Source of the DNA: Rhizophagus irregularis
Lineage: Eukaryota; Glomeromycota; Glomeromycetes; Glomerales; Glomeraceae
Direction: 5' to 3'
DNA length: 64,000 nt
Assembly (NCBI RefSeq): GCF_026210795.1
Contig: NC_089444.1
Location: forward strand, 248,001 to 312,000
This document shows, piece by piece, positions 24,438 to 36,674 of the stretch. The notes beneath the pieces are model-generated. The model was given only the letters and a program-made list of their open reading frames with translations. It did no database searches and was not told the origin of the DNA. A program made the translations under genes and the position numbers. How positions within the stretch are numbered: the first letter of the stretch is position 1; every line of letters begins with the position of its first letter.

Positions 24438-24982
24438 TAGGGATTAGAATCGATTCAATCGAAAATCGAATCTTGAGAATCGATTAAAGATTCGATTTGA
24501 CGATTCGATTTTCGATTTCGATTAATCGAATCTAAACCGAATCCCATTTGCGTCGGAGTCACGTGAAGTTACACAAATTTCCAAAAAGGAAATTTTGGCT
24601 CCCCGGAAATTTCGGAAAATCACGAAATTTTGGTTACACAGATTTCCAAAAATGGAAATTTTATGACGATCATTTAATTCCGGCCAGAATTAATAAATTA
24701 AGATTTTAATGGAGTAAATGGGCGGCAAAGCATAGTAATGGTGATATTTATGTAGTATATATGTTTGATCATCATTTTTCAGCAATTTTGATAATTCCGA
24801 TATTATTTTTTTTACCGTAACGTAGTTATAGAAATGACATGATTACTTTTATTGCGCCATAATATAAAAAAAATTGATTTATTGAGATTCGATTTTTAGA
24901 TTCGATTAATCGATTCTACAGATACGATTCGATTTTCGATTAATTCGATTTTGGTAGAATCGATTCCAATCCTAACCTAGAG
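24430..24982. mobile_element. 537-bp MITE with 8-bp target duplication (hAT-like)
   Basis: ACCTAGAG occurs at 24430-24437 and again at 24975-24982, directly flanking 24438-24974. The ends are imperfect inverted repeats: TAGGGATTAGAATCGATTC on the left, and TAGGATTGGAATCGATTC on the right in reverse complement. The subterminal DNA on both sides is packed with GATTCGATT and AATCGAATC words. An 8-bp duplication and short TIRs are the hAT signature; no transposase frame is present, so it is non-autonomous. Confidence 0.85.
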
Positions 24983-25986
24983 CGATATCATTTCAATTGG
25001 AATAATCATGAAATATAAAATATACATATTTTTCATATATACATATAACAATATTAATTATATAATTCTTTTAATATAACCAGAATTAAAATTGAGTGGC
25101 GTATTTATATTTGCCATCTTACTATATTTCCCGTAAATAGATGTTATTAAACATATTCATCGCTAATTTCTTTCCAGGACAGATCCTAATTCTGCCTCCC
25201 CACATAGTAAAAAGAATTTTTTTATATGCTGCTTTCTGGAAAATATTGGTTCAAATTTTTAGGATAGTCTAATAGTTAAATATTAGAAAATGAAGTTACT
25301 CCTGACCAATCAAATTCTCTAACTATATTCTTTTCAAAATTTATGCGTTTAATTGTAAAAGCTACAGGAAAATGACATTGTAATATTGCAATTTGCCAAC
25401 TGTCTTTATTCGTATATTTTTATTTTTTTCAATGATAATGAATTTTTATTTGATTTTTTTTTTCATAATGATTAATAATTTTTTATTAAAAATAATCTTA
25501 CATAATATAATAAATATTCTTTTTTGATTAATAAATTATATACTGTAGACTATAAGGTAGTACACACCCTAAATACAGCCTAGTCGTAAATTAATATAAT
25601 TGAGTATTTAATTATGAATGAGTATTTAAATTATAAAATTTGAAATTTTATAAATATGCAAAACAAATGTAAAACAAAACACTTTTTGCGTAGCCCCAGA
25701 AATTATCGTCATTTTATAATGGAGTGAGACAGACACCATATTGCATTTTGGACAATAAGATTACGTTGATAATTTTTTTATGCACCAGAGCTAAACATGT
25801 TATTCGCAGAAAAAATGCTCAAAAAAATAAAATTCCATCCAAAGGAGTGCACCATCAAGTACTCTAGCTATCTTAATTAATTATCGTCCCTTTTTTAGTG
25901 TCATACAATCGATTAGAATAATATTTGCAGACACTGGGAACGAGATCGACAAACCTATAGTACTTAAATGGTGTTTGAGGAGTACC
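24983..25986. other. Intergenic, no intact gene
   Basis: AT-rich. The stretch 25881-25986 may be a frameshifted continuation of the gene fragment that ends at 25987, since it keeps an open frame (KYYSNRLYDTKKGR) but out of phase. Confidence 0.4.
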
Positions 25987-26205
25987 TTAGTGGAAATCCA
26001 CAAATAAGAGATTCTGTTCCTCCAATGACACATGGTTACATTTCTTGTAAATTCCACGAATGCTAATACTTTCTGGATCATAATAGCCATTCTGAATACA
26101 AATATTGACAATATTGTGTCCAAATGCATTCCTAGAGCCTGGTGCCTCACTCACCATGTCATCATACATTTTTAGAAGCAATGGTACAGATAGTTCCTTT
26201 TCAAC
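25987..26205 (-). pseudogene. Isolated 3' exon of an unrecognised gene
   Basis: After an acceptor (GTTTTAG at 26206) the frame reads VEKELSVPLLLKMYDDMVSE, then a run with NAFGHNIVNICIQNGYYDPE and stops at 25987 after LLFVDFH. Base composition is less AT-rich than its surroundings, and codon use looks coding. I found no upstream exon. Likely a gene remnant; I do not recognise the family. Confidence 0.45.
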
Positions 26206-26760
26206 CTAAAACACTAAAAATAAAATAATGACCATATAATATTAATAAAATCATTTTGAGAAACAAAATAATATAAAATTTTGTTAATTAATTCATAATA
26301 AATTAATATTAATAATTCAAAAGTATTTGATGGAATCATAAAAAAAGTTGATAATTATATCAGTTTATATGATAGAATTGTTGTTTCTCTGGTAGTAATA
26401 CAATTAATTAAACAAACCTCACATCAATCTGTTTCTAGTTTCATCTATTCTTCCCTACTAAGTTTTGATTTGATCAGGTCAAGATTATTCTACTCTGGTA
26501 AGAATATTATCTTGTAGCATGAAATTCCAATTCTGATGTCCATGATTTTATAAATTATTAAAATTTCTTCATTAACATTTTCTTTGTTGCCCTATTAAAA
26601 AAAAAAAAAATTTTTTATTAATAACAGAATTCATTAAGTAGTAATATTTCACTAGTATATAAATAAACATAAGTTTCTCAATAAGGAAGGTGCGTAACTG
26701 ATTCCTCCTCGAGAATCAATAGACCTTATTTAAAGAAACTTTAATTGCTCTTGTGAACTT
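26206..26760. other. Intergenic, no gene seen
   Basis: AT-rich DNA. A possible upstream exon for the fragment at 25987-26205 was looked for and not found. Confidence 0.4.
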
Positions 26761-27107
26761 AAACCAACCACTAAATGGGTGGTTGATCCAGCAGAATCAT
26801 TATGGCATATATAAGTGCCTCACAAAATGTTTTGTGGACATAAACCAACCACCAAGTAGGCAGTTGATCCTGCGGAAGACTCCTTGGCCGGCATATCCAA
26901 GATGACCTCACAAAAGCAATGTTTTGTGGACATAAACCAACCACCAAATGGGCAGTTGATCCTGCGGAAGACTCCTTGGCATAGCTGGTATATCAAGATG
27001 ACCTCACAAAGCATATTTGTGGACATAAAGTCATAAACCAACCACCAAATGGGTGGTTGATCCTGCGGAAGCAACTTGCATAGCAAGACGATCTCACAAA
27101 AACAACC
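26761..27107. repeat. Four-copy tandem repeat, 80-100 bp unit
   Basis: Copies start near 26761, 26843, 26934 and 27037. Each begins AAACCAACCACCAAATGGG, continues to TTGATCCTGCGGAAG and ends with a CCTCACAAA..TTTGTGGACAT block. The ACCAACCAC and GTGGTTGAT parts form a small internal hairpin in copies one and four. A minus-strand open frame exists across it, but is not conserved between copies. Confidence 0.85.
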
Positions 27108-27959
27108 AAAGTGTTTTAATTATAACTAGTACCTCGTTTACATCAAGGGTCCGTCTTGTTCTATGGCGAGTACTTAGTTTGCTTGCAAATTTACTCATAA
27201 CTTTTTCCTGAAAAGCAAACTATATTCAATTTCAAAAACCACACGAAAGAAAACAGACTTTATTTTTGTTGATGCGTGATATTTATGTGATTATAAATAT
27301 AATAAATATAGCAAGTGACATCAGATTACATCCTCACACAATAGTTATATATTGTTACTAGCCGTTAACACGTTTGTTTACATGTAAAAAAAGCGTGACA
27401 TAATTAGTAAGCCGCACTATGTAACAGGTAACACAGATAACACAATACAAAAATATTTATACAGGTTAGCCTAAAACGTTACAATAATATACTATAAATA
27501 AAATTTCCGTCAATTTCAAAATATTCTGGAAATCTGCAGCGTGGGACCGGAAAAATTCAAATTTTACCAGATTTATCAGAAATTTGCCAAAAAATCCGGT
27601 AAAATTAGCCATATTGGGATTATTCGTCACATGGTGAAAAGTTATCATAAAAAAACATATACATGATTTAGTGAATGAAACTTCATTTATAAATATCATA
27701 CTCATTAAGTTAGTGATATTTAATGATTTATAATATAATTTTATTTCTTTACAAAAAATTCAAATCACAGAAATTTGGCTAAACTTTTTTATTCATGTCG
27801 CACAATCGGAGTAAATTTTATCCTATTTCAATATAAATAAAAAGCTTGTTCTTTGTTCCTTGTTTCACTATTATTATTTTTTTTTACCTATATTTTCTTT
27901 TATTTATTCTTGCCTATAAATTAATAAAATATTCCTTATTCAACAAGCAACTAATTAAA
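27108..27959. other. Intergenic, upstream of kinase gene C
   Basis: No gene supported. The frame that extends gene C upstream from 27846 is hydrophobic T-rich sequence and is probably 5' untranslated. Confidence 0.45.
27831..27840 (+). promoter_or_regulatory. TATA-like element of kinase gene C
   Basis: ATATAAATAA lies about 120 bp before the ATG at 27960. In DNA this AT-rich the match alone is weak; position and orientation are the only support. Confidence 0.25.
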
Positions 27960-29617
27960 ATGGAAGAAGTTAATCTTAGTGATGAAGTAATTGAACAAAT
28001 AAAAGATTTTAACAATCGGGAATTAACCAAAGAACAAAATGCCTTAATTAATAAACTAATACCAAACGAAGGATTAAAAGAAAATTATGAGATGTATGGT
28101 TTATGTAAAGAACGTAAACATATTAATACTAGTGATTTTTGGTGTCAAATATGTGAATCTAAAAGTTTTCAAAAAAATTTTAAAAATTGGACTAGTGGAA
28201 ATAGTACTGTCGATGAATTTATTCAAAAAGCACAATTAAAAGCTAAAAAATTTGAAGAAATTTTGGAATGGATTGAATATAATAAACTTGAAAATTTTGA
28301 ATATTTGGCCAAAGGAGGATTTGGAGTTACTTATAAAGCAATTTGGAAAGATGGATATATAAAAAGAGATTATAAAAATGATAAATGGATAAGAAATGGA
28401 GAAACAAAAGTTGCTTTAAAATGTTTGTATGATTCCCAAAACATTACGACCGAATTTTTAAAAGAAGTATGTAAAAATAAAATTTTTTTTTTTAATATGT
28501 ATTTTAAGTATTATTTATTTTTCGTCTATAGATTCTTAAATTAATTATTTCTCTCTTTTAGATTGAATCGCATATTTTAGCGCATAAATCTGGTTGGGTA
28601 ATTCGTTGTTTTGGCATTTCTAAAGATCCAAAAACAAATAATTTTATTATGGTTATGGAATTGAGAAAATGTAATTTAAGACAACATTTAAATGATAATT
28701 TTAATTCATTAAATTGGGAGAAAAAGTTATATATGTTACAAGCTATTTCATATGGTCTTAAGGATATCCATAATAGTGGATTAATTCATCAAGATTTTCA
28801 TTGTGGTAATTTATTGAGTAATGAAAAACTTGATAAGGAAGTTTATATCACCGATTTGGGATTATGTCAACCAGCAAACGAAAAGATTTCTCAAGATAAT
28901 AATAAAAAAGTGTATGGAGTATTACCTTATGTAGCTCCAGAAGTTTTAAGAGAAAAAAAATATACTCAAGCAAGTGATATTTACGGATTTGGAATTATTG
29001 CATATGAAATTTGTACGGGATTGCCTCCTTATCATGATATGGCTCATAATGCACTTTTAGCTATAGAAATTTGTCAAGGATTGAGACCAAAGATTGATTA
29101 TAAGATTCCTCAACTAATTTTTAACATAATTAATCAATGTTGGGATGAAGATCCTTTAAAACGACCTAATGCAGAACGTCTTCATAGCGTGTTTTCTGAT
29201 TTACTTTGGAATAATAACAATGAAGATTTCGCGATCATCAGAAAACAAATTAAAGAAGCAGATGAAATCAATGAAAAGCTAGCAACATCATTTCCTCTAT
29301 TATTTAATGGAGCTCTCTCATATATAAAACATCCTGAAGCATTTTACACGAGTAGACATCTAGATTTTAGAAATCTTCCAGAGCCTAAAAATGCTAATTT
29401 TTTTGAAACCGAATATTCAGGTAATTGTAATTTACTAAAGTAATTAAATAAATAGTAAATAATATATCATTATTTATTTCATAGATTCTATAAGCATTGA
29501 TTATATTGAACGCAATATTAATTCTAAAGGTATTTGTTTATTGTTTTTTTGTGTAATAATTTCGGGTTATCGAATTTTTTAAATTAAATTTATTTTATTA
29601 TTTTTTTTATAGATTAA
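27960..29617 (+). CDS. Intact TKL-like protein kinase (gene C)
   Basis: Four exons: 27960-28466, 28562-29420, 29485-29529 and 29613-29617, giving 471 residues. I take ATG 27960 (MEEVNLSDEV) rather than 27846, because homologous gene E and gene B segments begin with similar acidic residues and the extra 38 residues are low-complexity. Residues 45-65 carry GLCKER and WCQIC; 77-80 is Trp-Thr-Ser-Gly. The glycine-rich loop KGGFGVTYKA is at about 119-128 and the beta-3 lysine (VALK) at 154. The intron after EFLKE is in the position shared by all kinase genes here. The C-lobe has HQDFHCGN (His245-Gln-Asp247, not HRD), DLG at 267-269, APE at 294-296 and a tail with FYTSRHLDF. A serine/threonine kinase of the fungal TKL-like expansion; substrate unknown. 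The only kinase gene here without repeats or breaks. Confidence 0.88.
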
Positions 29618-31829
29618 AGTGGAAGAAAGTAATTAAATACAGACTGCTTGAAGTGAAAATTTTTGGTAAAGAAGAAGGTTATTACGAATATGGTATGTAG
29701 AAATTTTTTTTATGTTATGTTTAATATATTTATTAAACAAGTTTTTTTAAAAGATTTGGTTAAGTTAGCAAACAATATATGTATTTACATAGGATTTTAT
29801 TTCATGAAAAAGTGCACAGTCAATTGACGTTAATTTACGAATCAATTTTAATTAATTTATTTATTTTTATTAAAATTTATTGAATTGTTCATCATACATA
29901 CAGTACATTATATGTTTTATTTAATTTCTTATTATTATTCATGAGATGAGATTATTCAATTGTTAACATGAAATAAAATGCATTCGTAATGCCCTATAAA
30001 AAATTTTATCCATTATTTGTATAAAAACTTCGTAAAAATGAGCCTTACACGGATCCATTCACGGAAAATGTAAATAAGTCGATAAATTCCGTGATATAGC
30101 GATAAGGTTATTAATTCCGGAAATATGAGCCTTTTACGGAAAAAAAATGGATTATAAAAAACGGATCAACTTTTTTACAGGATGTAGTCGTTACCATTAT
30201 TTATTTTTACGTTTAAATTGTAAACAAAATCATGATTTATTTATTTATTTATCTATTGTTTAAGAAAAAACCTTAAGAAATGAGGATGTCTGTCTTTATT
30301 ACCAAAGCCATTACAAGAAATACGAAATCAACATAAAAAATAAAAGTGATTTGAGCATATAAAGTAATACACAGAAATTAGTGAAATTCTGTTTCAGGAA
30401 TTTGAAATTCGGGAAGAATTCACAATAAATTATATACTAAACAGGTTATTTTATAAGTTATAGTTTTAAGATTTGTTAACGCGAAAAAATCTTTTAATAT
30501 ACGTCACTTTAATATGAGACACGAAAAAAATATTCTGGAAAATTCGCATTTTTATTTCAATTGATACAGTGATTCACATATTTTTGAAATTGTAATAATC
30601 ATATTATACAAACATTTTTACTATGATTAGTTGAAGGACAATAAAATTACATACATGATTAATTGTTCAATTGATTGTCTGATCGAGAACACAAGAAGTA
30701 ATCATAAAAATTATTTAAATATTTATTTTTCTTTTTTAGATACTGTACCACTGTACCTCATGTAAAAAATCTTCAATAAAATCTTCAATATTTTTATTTT
30801 TAAAGTGATTATTATTTATCTATTCCTTTCCCAACTACTAGACGACGGATTAATCAATTCCCCTAATCGTATTTAACCCGTTAGGATTAATTACGTGTAT
30901 AGACTAATCAGTTTTTGGGATAAGATTAATCCATTTATATAGGAATTAGCAGTACATAATCCAACATGGGCGATTTATCATCTACTGATACATAATAAAC
31001 AAATAGTAGATTCTTTATTTTGATTTTTTTTTTCCTTATTTTGCAAAATACAATGAAATAGAGTAATAGCACATAATGAATTAATGACTTTCCATTTGGG
31101 GATGTTTGAAAAAACCGCCAAAGATGTTACTCCAAGTCTTCAACGTATTTGATTTTCTATGTTTTTCAAGGGGCTTAGAATCTAGATATAAATGATATAT
31201 TTTGAGATACGCAATTGCTCTATTAGTATTAATTTATGGCATATCAGTTTCGTATAAAAACCGTAATTCATTTGACTTTTGTTAAGCCGCTTAAACCGCA
31301 ATTAAGTAAATTTTTATACGAAATATATGTAAATAATTGTAAATATATGTAATATAGCAACGTAATTTTATCAGCGCTTTATGCTAAATCAAGCATAGTA
31401 TTCGTTTCTTACGCAAGTACAAATCAAGTATAAAAATGGATCATTTCTCTATCTAACTTCATTTTCGCAAAAATAACAATTTTTAAAAAGCGTTAAGTTA
31501 ACTTTGACGAAAAAAACGAGCATACTCTACTCTACATACACTTAATAAATTTACTACACGTTATATTATTTCCATTTTCGCTTTATCAATGTTTCGGAAA
31601 ACATGCCATTTTTTGCTCTTTCCGCTTCTTTTTTTCTTGCTTCTCTAGTGCAAAAGATTTTTTGTATTCATGGGAATCGTGGCCATGTGGTTGTTCTTGT
31701 GCGATATTAAGAAAAAATTCGCCGATATGATCATCGTACATGATTCTCTCCGCAAAATTAAGGCTCGTGATTATGCCTACGCCACGGAGGCGCAGAAAAT
31801 CTTAACAATGATCAATAACATGACTATGA
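29618..31829. other. Intergenic, no gene seen
   Basis: AT-rich. The words ATGAGCCTTACACGGA (30038) and ATGAGCCTTTTACGGA (30126) form a short near-direct repeat among other ACGGA words, perhaps a degenerate mobile element. Nothing coding could be supported. Confidence 0.45.
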
Positions 31830-32149
31830 GACTATTGCCGTAATGATTTTAGCAGAATTAATGTCGCTATTGAGCTCCCCAAAACGGTTCAATTCAACGT
31901 CATGCATGTCATGCAATTACCAGAAGAATCCAGCCGGATGAAACTGACGCAAGCTCTTCTTCCAATAGTTCTTTTGGTGAGTATAAATAGTCCGCTATAT
32001 CTTATTGATATATTTTTACTTTGCTCTTGCAGATTCAGGTCAAAGATATCAGCTTAACTGCCTGGACTAAATTTAAGGAAATTTTTGATCGAATTAGGGC
32101 TGAGAAAAAATTTAACTTAGAAGAGATGTGTCTTCATGTAGCAATGTAA
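31830..32149 (+). pseudogene. Two-exon gene fragment, unrecognised
   Basis: A coding-like frame (INVAIELPKTVQFNVMHVM, then QLPEESSRMKLTQALLPI) runs to 31976 where GTGAGT is a clean donor. A 56-nt intron ends at TTGCAG (32032), and the frame continues IQVKDISLTAWTKFKEIF and LEEMCLHVAM to a stop at 32147. It is preceded by stops, and the sequence after it also looks like broken coding DNA up to about 32350, with higher GC than its flanks. Probably the remnant of a transposon-borne or duplicated gene. Confidence 0.4.
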
Positions 32150-32740
32150 ATTCGTGCATTAGGTGGAAGTATTAAGATTACGGTTCCAGAGTTTTATGAA
32201 AGAAATATTAAGAAGAAGGATGGTACGTTTGTACATTAGATGATATTGGTTTACGGTTAGATAGCAAACTTAATAATTTAGATAGCAATGCTGAGTAGTG
32301 GGAGGAACTGCCACTATATGGTTAGGACTCGGCTAGCTTTAACAAGCAGGAGCGTTCTTTCATGCCTTTCCCTCTCTTGAAACAGTCTGCTATTCTATTA
32401 TTTTTTACTTTCATTTTTACTTAGCCGGCAAGCCTTTTGTGTTTTCAGATATATGCACATTTCTTCACCAGCAGAATAAGTTTTAACATACAAAGAAATA
32501 ATTTTAAAATATGATAATTTTATTTATTTTCTGCTAAGTACATTATTAAATTACATCATAAATTGCAGTATTTTCTCATGTATTACTTCTCAAAGATATA
32601 ATAATGAATTATGTTTTCGATTAATTTTTAAATTATACATGTTTTTTAATATTGCAAATATGAATTTTTGCTGAAATGAATAGAATGGTGCACAATATAA
32701 AGATTTTTGATATACAAAGAGTTAACAAGGATTTATAAAA
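32150..32740. other. Intergenic, decayed sequence
   Basis: To about 32350 the composition is still coding-like but every frame is broken; the rest is AT-rich with nothing recognised. Confidence 0.4.
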
Positions 32741-33166
32741 TTACCAAAGGCTGTTGTGAATCCCACTCATAATATACATTTGTCTTACACCAAATGGCAT
32801 CCAATATAGGTTTGGATTCGTTTGTAATTGTCGCACTTGAAGTAAGCCTCTATCATTGCTAACGAATCTTGAGACCATCGAGTATTGGTCATCCAGTGTC
32901 CAACCAAGGATTTGAAGTTCTCTTCTCAAGTTTCTTCTACACCAGGCTTTAAATATTATAATTAAATATAAATAGTTAAATGAAAAATATGCACTTTTAA
33001 TCATATAAATAAGTTATATTTCATATTTTTTATTTCACATACCACCATTTCTCCCAAAGTGGGGGTGCCCCGCAGGAATATTAGGATGTTCATATATATC
33101 GTAATCAATATATGTGAGATCTCTTAACCGAGGTGGAGGACGAGGGGGTGTCACTTGTCTCGACAT
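32741..33166 (-). CDS. Small two-exon gene, 109 residues, unrecognised
   Basis: Exon 1 (33166-33043) starts MSRQVTPPRPPPRLRDLTY and ends in phase 1 at a GTATGT donor. The intron is 33042-32947 and exon 2 (32946-32741) continues WCRRNLRRELQILGWTLDD and ends SGIHNSLW. The join is in frame, splice sites are good and the N-terminus is proline- and arginine-rich, so this looks like a real product. There is no signal peptide, membrane helix or domain that I recognise. A similar organisation (short Pro-rich first exon, Trp-rich second) does not match any family I can name. Confidence 0.55.
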
Positions 33167-33304
33167 TTTTCACAGAACCTCTTGTTGATAAAGAATATGA
33201 TTCGTTTTTGGCTGAGAGAATTACACAAGGATGATTCGTTTTTGGCTGAGGGAATTGCGCAAGGATTAAAATAAGTAATAAGTAATAATTGAGGGAAGTA
33301 AGTA

Positions 33305-33309
<5 letters not shown>

Positions 33310-33347
<38 letters not shown>
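33310..33347. repeat. (TA)n microsatellite
   Basis: Uninterrupted alternating TA tract of about 38 bp. Confidence 0.95.
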
Positions 33348-33356
<9 letters not shown>

Positions 33357-33650
33357 TAAAAGATAACTTGTAAAAATCAGTTAAATGATGAAAAATATAG
33401 CGAATATTTATATATTTTTGTATAGGGACTAATTTTAGTATATGATTGGTTCTAATTTTGCCACGTAGTATAAAAATTATAAACTAAATTTGTGAAACAC
33501 ATATATTACATAGTGTAAAACTAATTAGTTATATTAATCTAATATTATTTATTATCAGTTATTAGTCCGAAAGTGTAACGAAGGACTGCGCATGTTAATA
33601 TGCAATGTCCTTCCATTCCGTTTTCAGAAAAATGATCACGTGTCTAAGTT

Positions 33651-36271
33651 TCTTCGAAATTTATTTTTTTTTTTTTTTTTTTTAAATAGTAACGCATTTT
33701 ATTAATTATTTAAAATTTATAAAAATTTACATAATTAGTTTAAAATACTTAGAGCTTGTCATAAAATGACAAACCCTATAACTAAGTTTTAACTATCTAA
33801 AACTATCCTATTTCTATCTAATTTTAAACTATTTATTTATCTATACTAGATCAGTAATCTTTGGTATTAAGTCCCAGTTATATTCAATGTTATTTCCGTC
33901 AGTTATCACACCTATAAGTCTATCTCTCGTTACTATGTTAATTTTTTTATCGAATTCTTTTTTTTGTTTTTTCTTGTCTTTTTTATTTGTTTTTTTATTT
34001 TCTGTGTTTTCTTCAGAGTCTCCTTCCTGTTGATCCTGCTCTCTTCTTCTTTTTTTCTTCCTTAAATCTTGCTTCTGTATCCCCTTCAGTTTTTCTAATC
34101 TTGCTACTTCTTCACAACGAATTAACCAAATTCTAGTTTTAAATTCTTTATATATAAAGTTCCAACACTCTTTTATAATCATTAGTTCTTCTTTGATCTT
34201 TGTTAAATGGTTAAATCTATCATTAAAGACTCCTCTTAACATTTCCCAGATTCGACTTTTTCCAATCAAGATATGTGATCTTTCTTCTAGGATTGTGACA
34301 ATATTAATATTGTGATTTCTCAGTATTGTAATATCTTCTGATCTTCCATTTTTATTTAAATGTTCTTCAAATTTACTTATTGATTCTCTCAAAATTTCAT
34401 CTAAAGTTGCTTCATTATCGTTACAAATCCATATATGATCCCATGTCTCTATCTCATTTTCGTCGCATCTTATACACTTATTATTTTCTAATGTATCAAC
34501 GTCTCTTTTACATAATGTTTCGTACGTTGGAAGGTCTTTTAATAAGTTCTTTATTCGATACGACCTTTCATTGGTATCTTCAGAACTACATTGCCTTTTA
34601 GTAAATGTTGTACGATTACTAATAAATTCCAATGTCGTCCTCCAGTCGAATTCTTTTTTAAAATTAAATATAAAAAGATCATTTAATTTATTACTATTTA
34701 GGATTTCATTTTTCCATAATGCCATAGAAACTTTTTTCCTCCAATTTCTGAATCCTCCAGTAATTATGTTTTTCCTCCATATTAAATTATATTCATTTAT
34801 TAGTAGGGCATTTTCTATTATTTCGATCTTATATCTCATTTTCTTTTCTTTGAGATCTTTTCCTAGAATTTGATCCATTCTCTTTTTGATACCTTTCATT
34901 GTTATTACTTCTTCCTCATTAATTTCTTCGACTATATTTATATCATTTTTTGTCATGAAATCTTCTATATAAAGCAACTCTATATAATAGTCGTTATCTA
35001 TTTTTTTCCTATTACTTGTGTTTGTAATAAATTCTTTGATTAATTTTTTAACATTTTTATTTATTCCTAAAACTATCTCACTGTTACTATTAATCAGTAT
35101 TAATCCAATAATTATACTTCTGATTAAGATTTTGAATTCGTTTTCGTTAAAAATTTCATAGCTAGCTGACATCAAGATTTCTTCTTCTTTATTCACGTTA
35201 TTTTCTTTTAAAATCCATATTATATTATACCAAAAAGCTCTTTTACCTTTACTATTTGTATGACTTTTAATTTTCTTTAGCTCTATCATCAAATAATATC
35301 TTTTGGCTCTTCTATCGTTTTCATTTTCAAATAAGCTATTTTTCATTATTGTAATAAAATCATCTTCCGCTTTAATTAACCTATCAATTTGATCAATCTT
35401 TCTATTTATTTCTTCGTTATTTTCTTCGTCCTCGCTAATTGCTCTTATACATTCATTTTTCTTAATTAAAGTACTAATTGTTTCATAAGGTTTTATTACT
35501 CCCTCTTCTTTTCTTGTCGTTATTATTCTGCTGTTTTTATTTTCTATATATATTAAACATTTTTCATTATTGTCTTTTTTCTTACTAATATTTTTCTCAC
35601 ATCCTTCACACATTATGAGTAAAGGTGAATTATTCCAGTCCAAAGTATCTTCTTTGTATGTATAATGAATACCTATTCTTTTATATTTCTTACTTTTGGA
35701 TCCTTTTTTGTCGACTGCAAAGACTGGAAATTCGCCTTCTTCATTCCAAGATATTATCGTGTTTTTTCCTTGTTTCTCGCTTTCATCAAAATAGTTGATA
35801 TTAATGTTACTTCTTTCGAATTTTCCCATGTATTCTTTTTTAATTTTCCTCGTATTCTCATTTGTATTGTCTATCAATTTTCCTTCTAATTCTTTAAACC
35901 ATTTAGGAATTTTACCTTTTGTACTTACTCCTAATTCTATGCACATGTGTTTCCATTTTTTCATATTTACTCCATCTATATCTAGTACATCTTCGATGAA
36001 CATTACTTTCTTGTTTCTTCTCGAGAGCGCACTTTTCATAATATTTTTTTCATCAATTAATTCAATAATATCTTGACCACCGCCTTCTATTAAATGATTT
36101 CTATTAATATTATTATGTAATTCGTGATCGCAAATATTAATATTTTCATTATTCAATAATTTAATTGCTTCAATTATCCAATTATTCTTGGTTTTATATA
36201 TTAAATTCAAGTCGCCTGGACATTTTGACGTCCATATCCTCTTTTGTTCTTGCGACCTCTTCGAAATTTAT
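33651..36271 (-). mobile_element. 5'-truncated LINE retrotransposon with poly(A) and target duplication
   Basis: Read on the minus strand, the insert is 36257-33665. It ends in a 20-nt poly(A) (poly-T at 33664-33683) and is bounded by a perfect 14-bp duplication, ATAAATTTCGAAGA on the minus strand (36271-36258 and 33664-33651). The first base of element sequence is already inside an open frame, so the 5' end, including the reverse transcriptase, is missing, as expected from incomplete target-primed reverse transcription. The perfect duplication and unbroken 789-codon frame suggest a recent insertion. Confidence 0.88.
33841..36257 (-). CDS. LINE ORF2 C-terminal part (RNase H-side and Cys-His domain)
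   Basis: The frame is open from the truncation point at 36257 to the stop at 33841, about 800 codons, so the apparent start near 36210 is a TTG and not a real initiation site. The early part (DHELHNNINRNHLI) resembles a decayed tail of the RNase H region, although I see no full acidic triad. Around residue 590 is C-x2-C-x9-H-x3-C (KCIRC...WDHIWIC), the Cys-His motif characteristic of the C-terminus of LINE ORF2 proteins. The last 100 residues are very basic (LRKKKRRREQ and similar), which fits nucleic-acid binding. The reverse transcriptase is absent, so the copy cannot move by itself. Confidence 0.75.
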
Positions 36272-36500
36272 CAGAGTTTTCCCATCATTCTTGACGTATT
36301 AAATATATGTCTATCAAAGGTCATATATCCAATATATCAAATATGTTTAATATGGCTGATACTGTATGTTTGATATGTTTGAAACTAGGCGGAATTGATG
36401 TCCAGTGACGCAAATGTATCGTTCTTGACTCATCAGGTTTGGACTTAATAAGTTATTACGATCACGTGCTACCTTGACAAATATTCACGTGATTATCCCC

Positions 36501-36510
36501 ATATAAATAT
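36501..36510 (+). promoter_or_regulatory. TATA-like element before the gene at 36675
   Basis: ATATAAATAT preceded by CCCC, 165 bp upstream of the ATG, with two CACGTG motifs (36463, 36484) just before it. Weak by itself in AT-rich DNA, but the GC-richer setting helps. Confidence 0.3.
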
Positions 36511-36674
36511 TTTGCCGAATTTTGCCTATACTGATTGTGTAATCCCTTTTTCTCTTAGTATATAGTTTCTTGTAATTTTTACTGTAACTTACTTTGTTCA
36601 CTTTGAGAAATAAAAATAAAATAAATAAAAATAAAAAACAATCCCTTTTTCTCGATTTAACGCTCTTAAAGAAA

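Noticed and set aside
33841-36210. Treating 36210 as the start codon of the LINE protein
   Set aside because: That codon is TTG; the frame is open back to the truncation point, so the protein is 5'-truncated rather than starting there.
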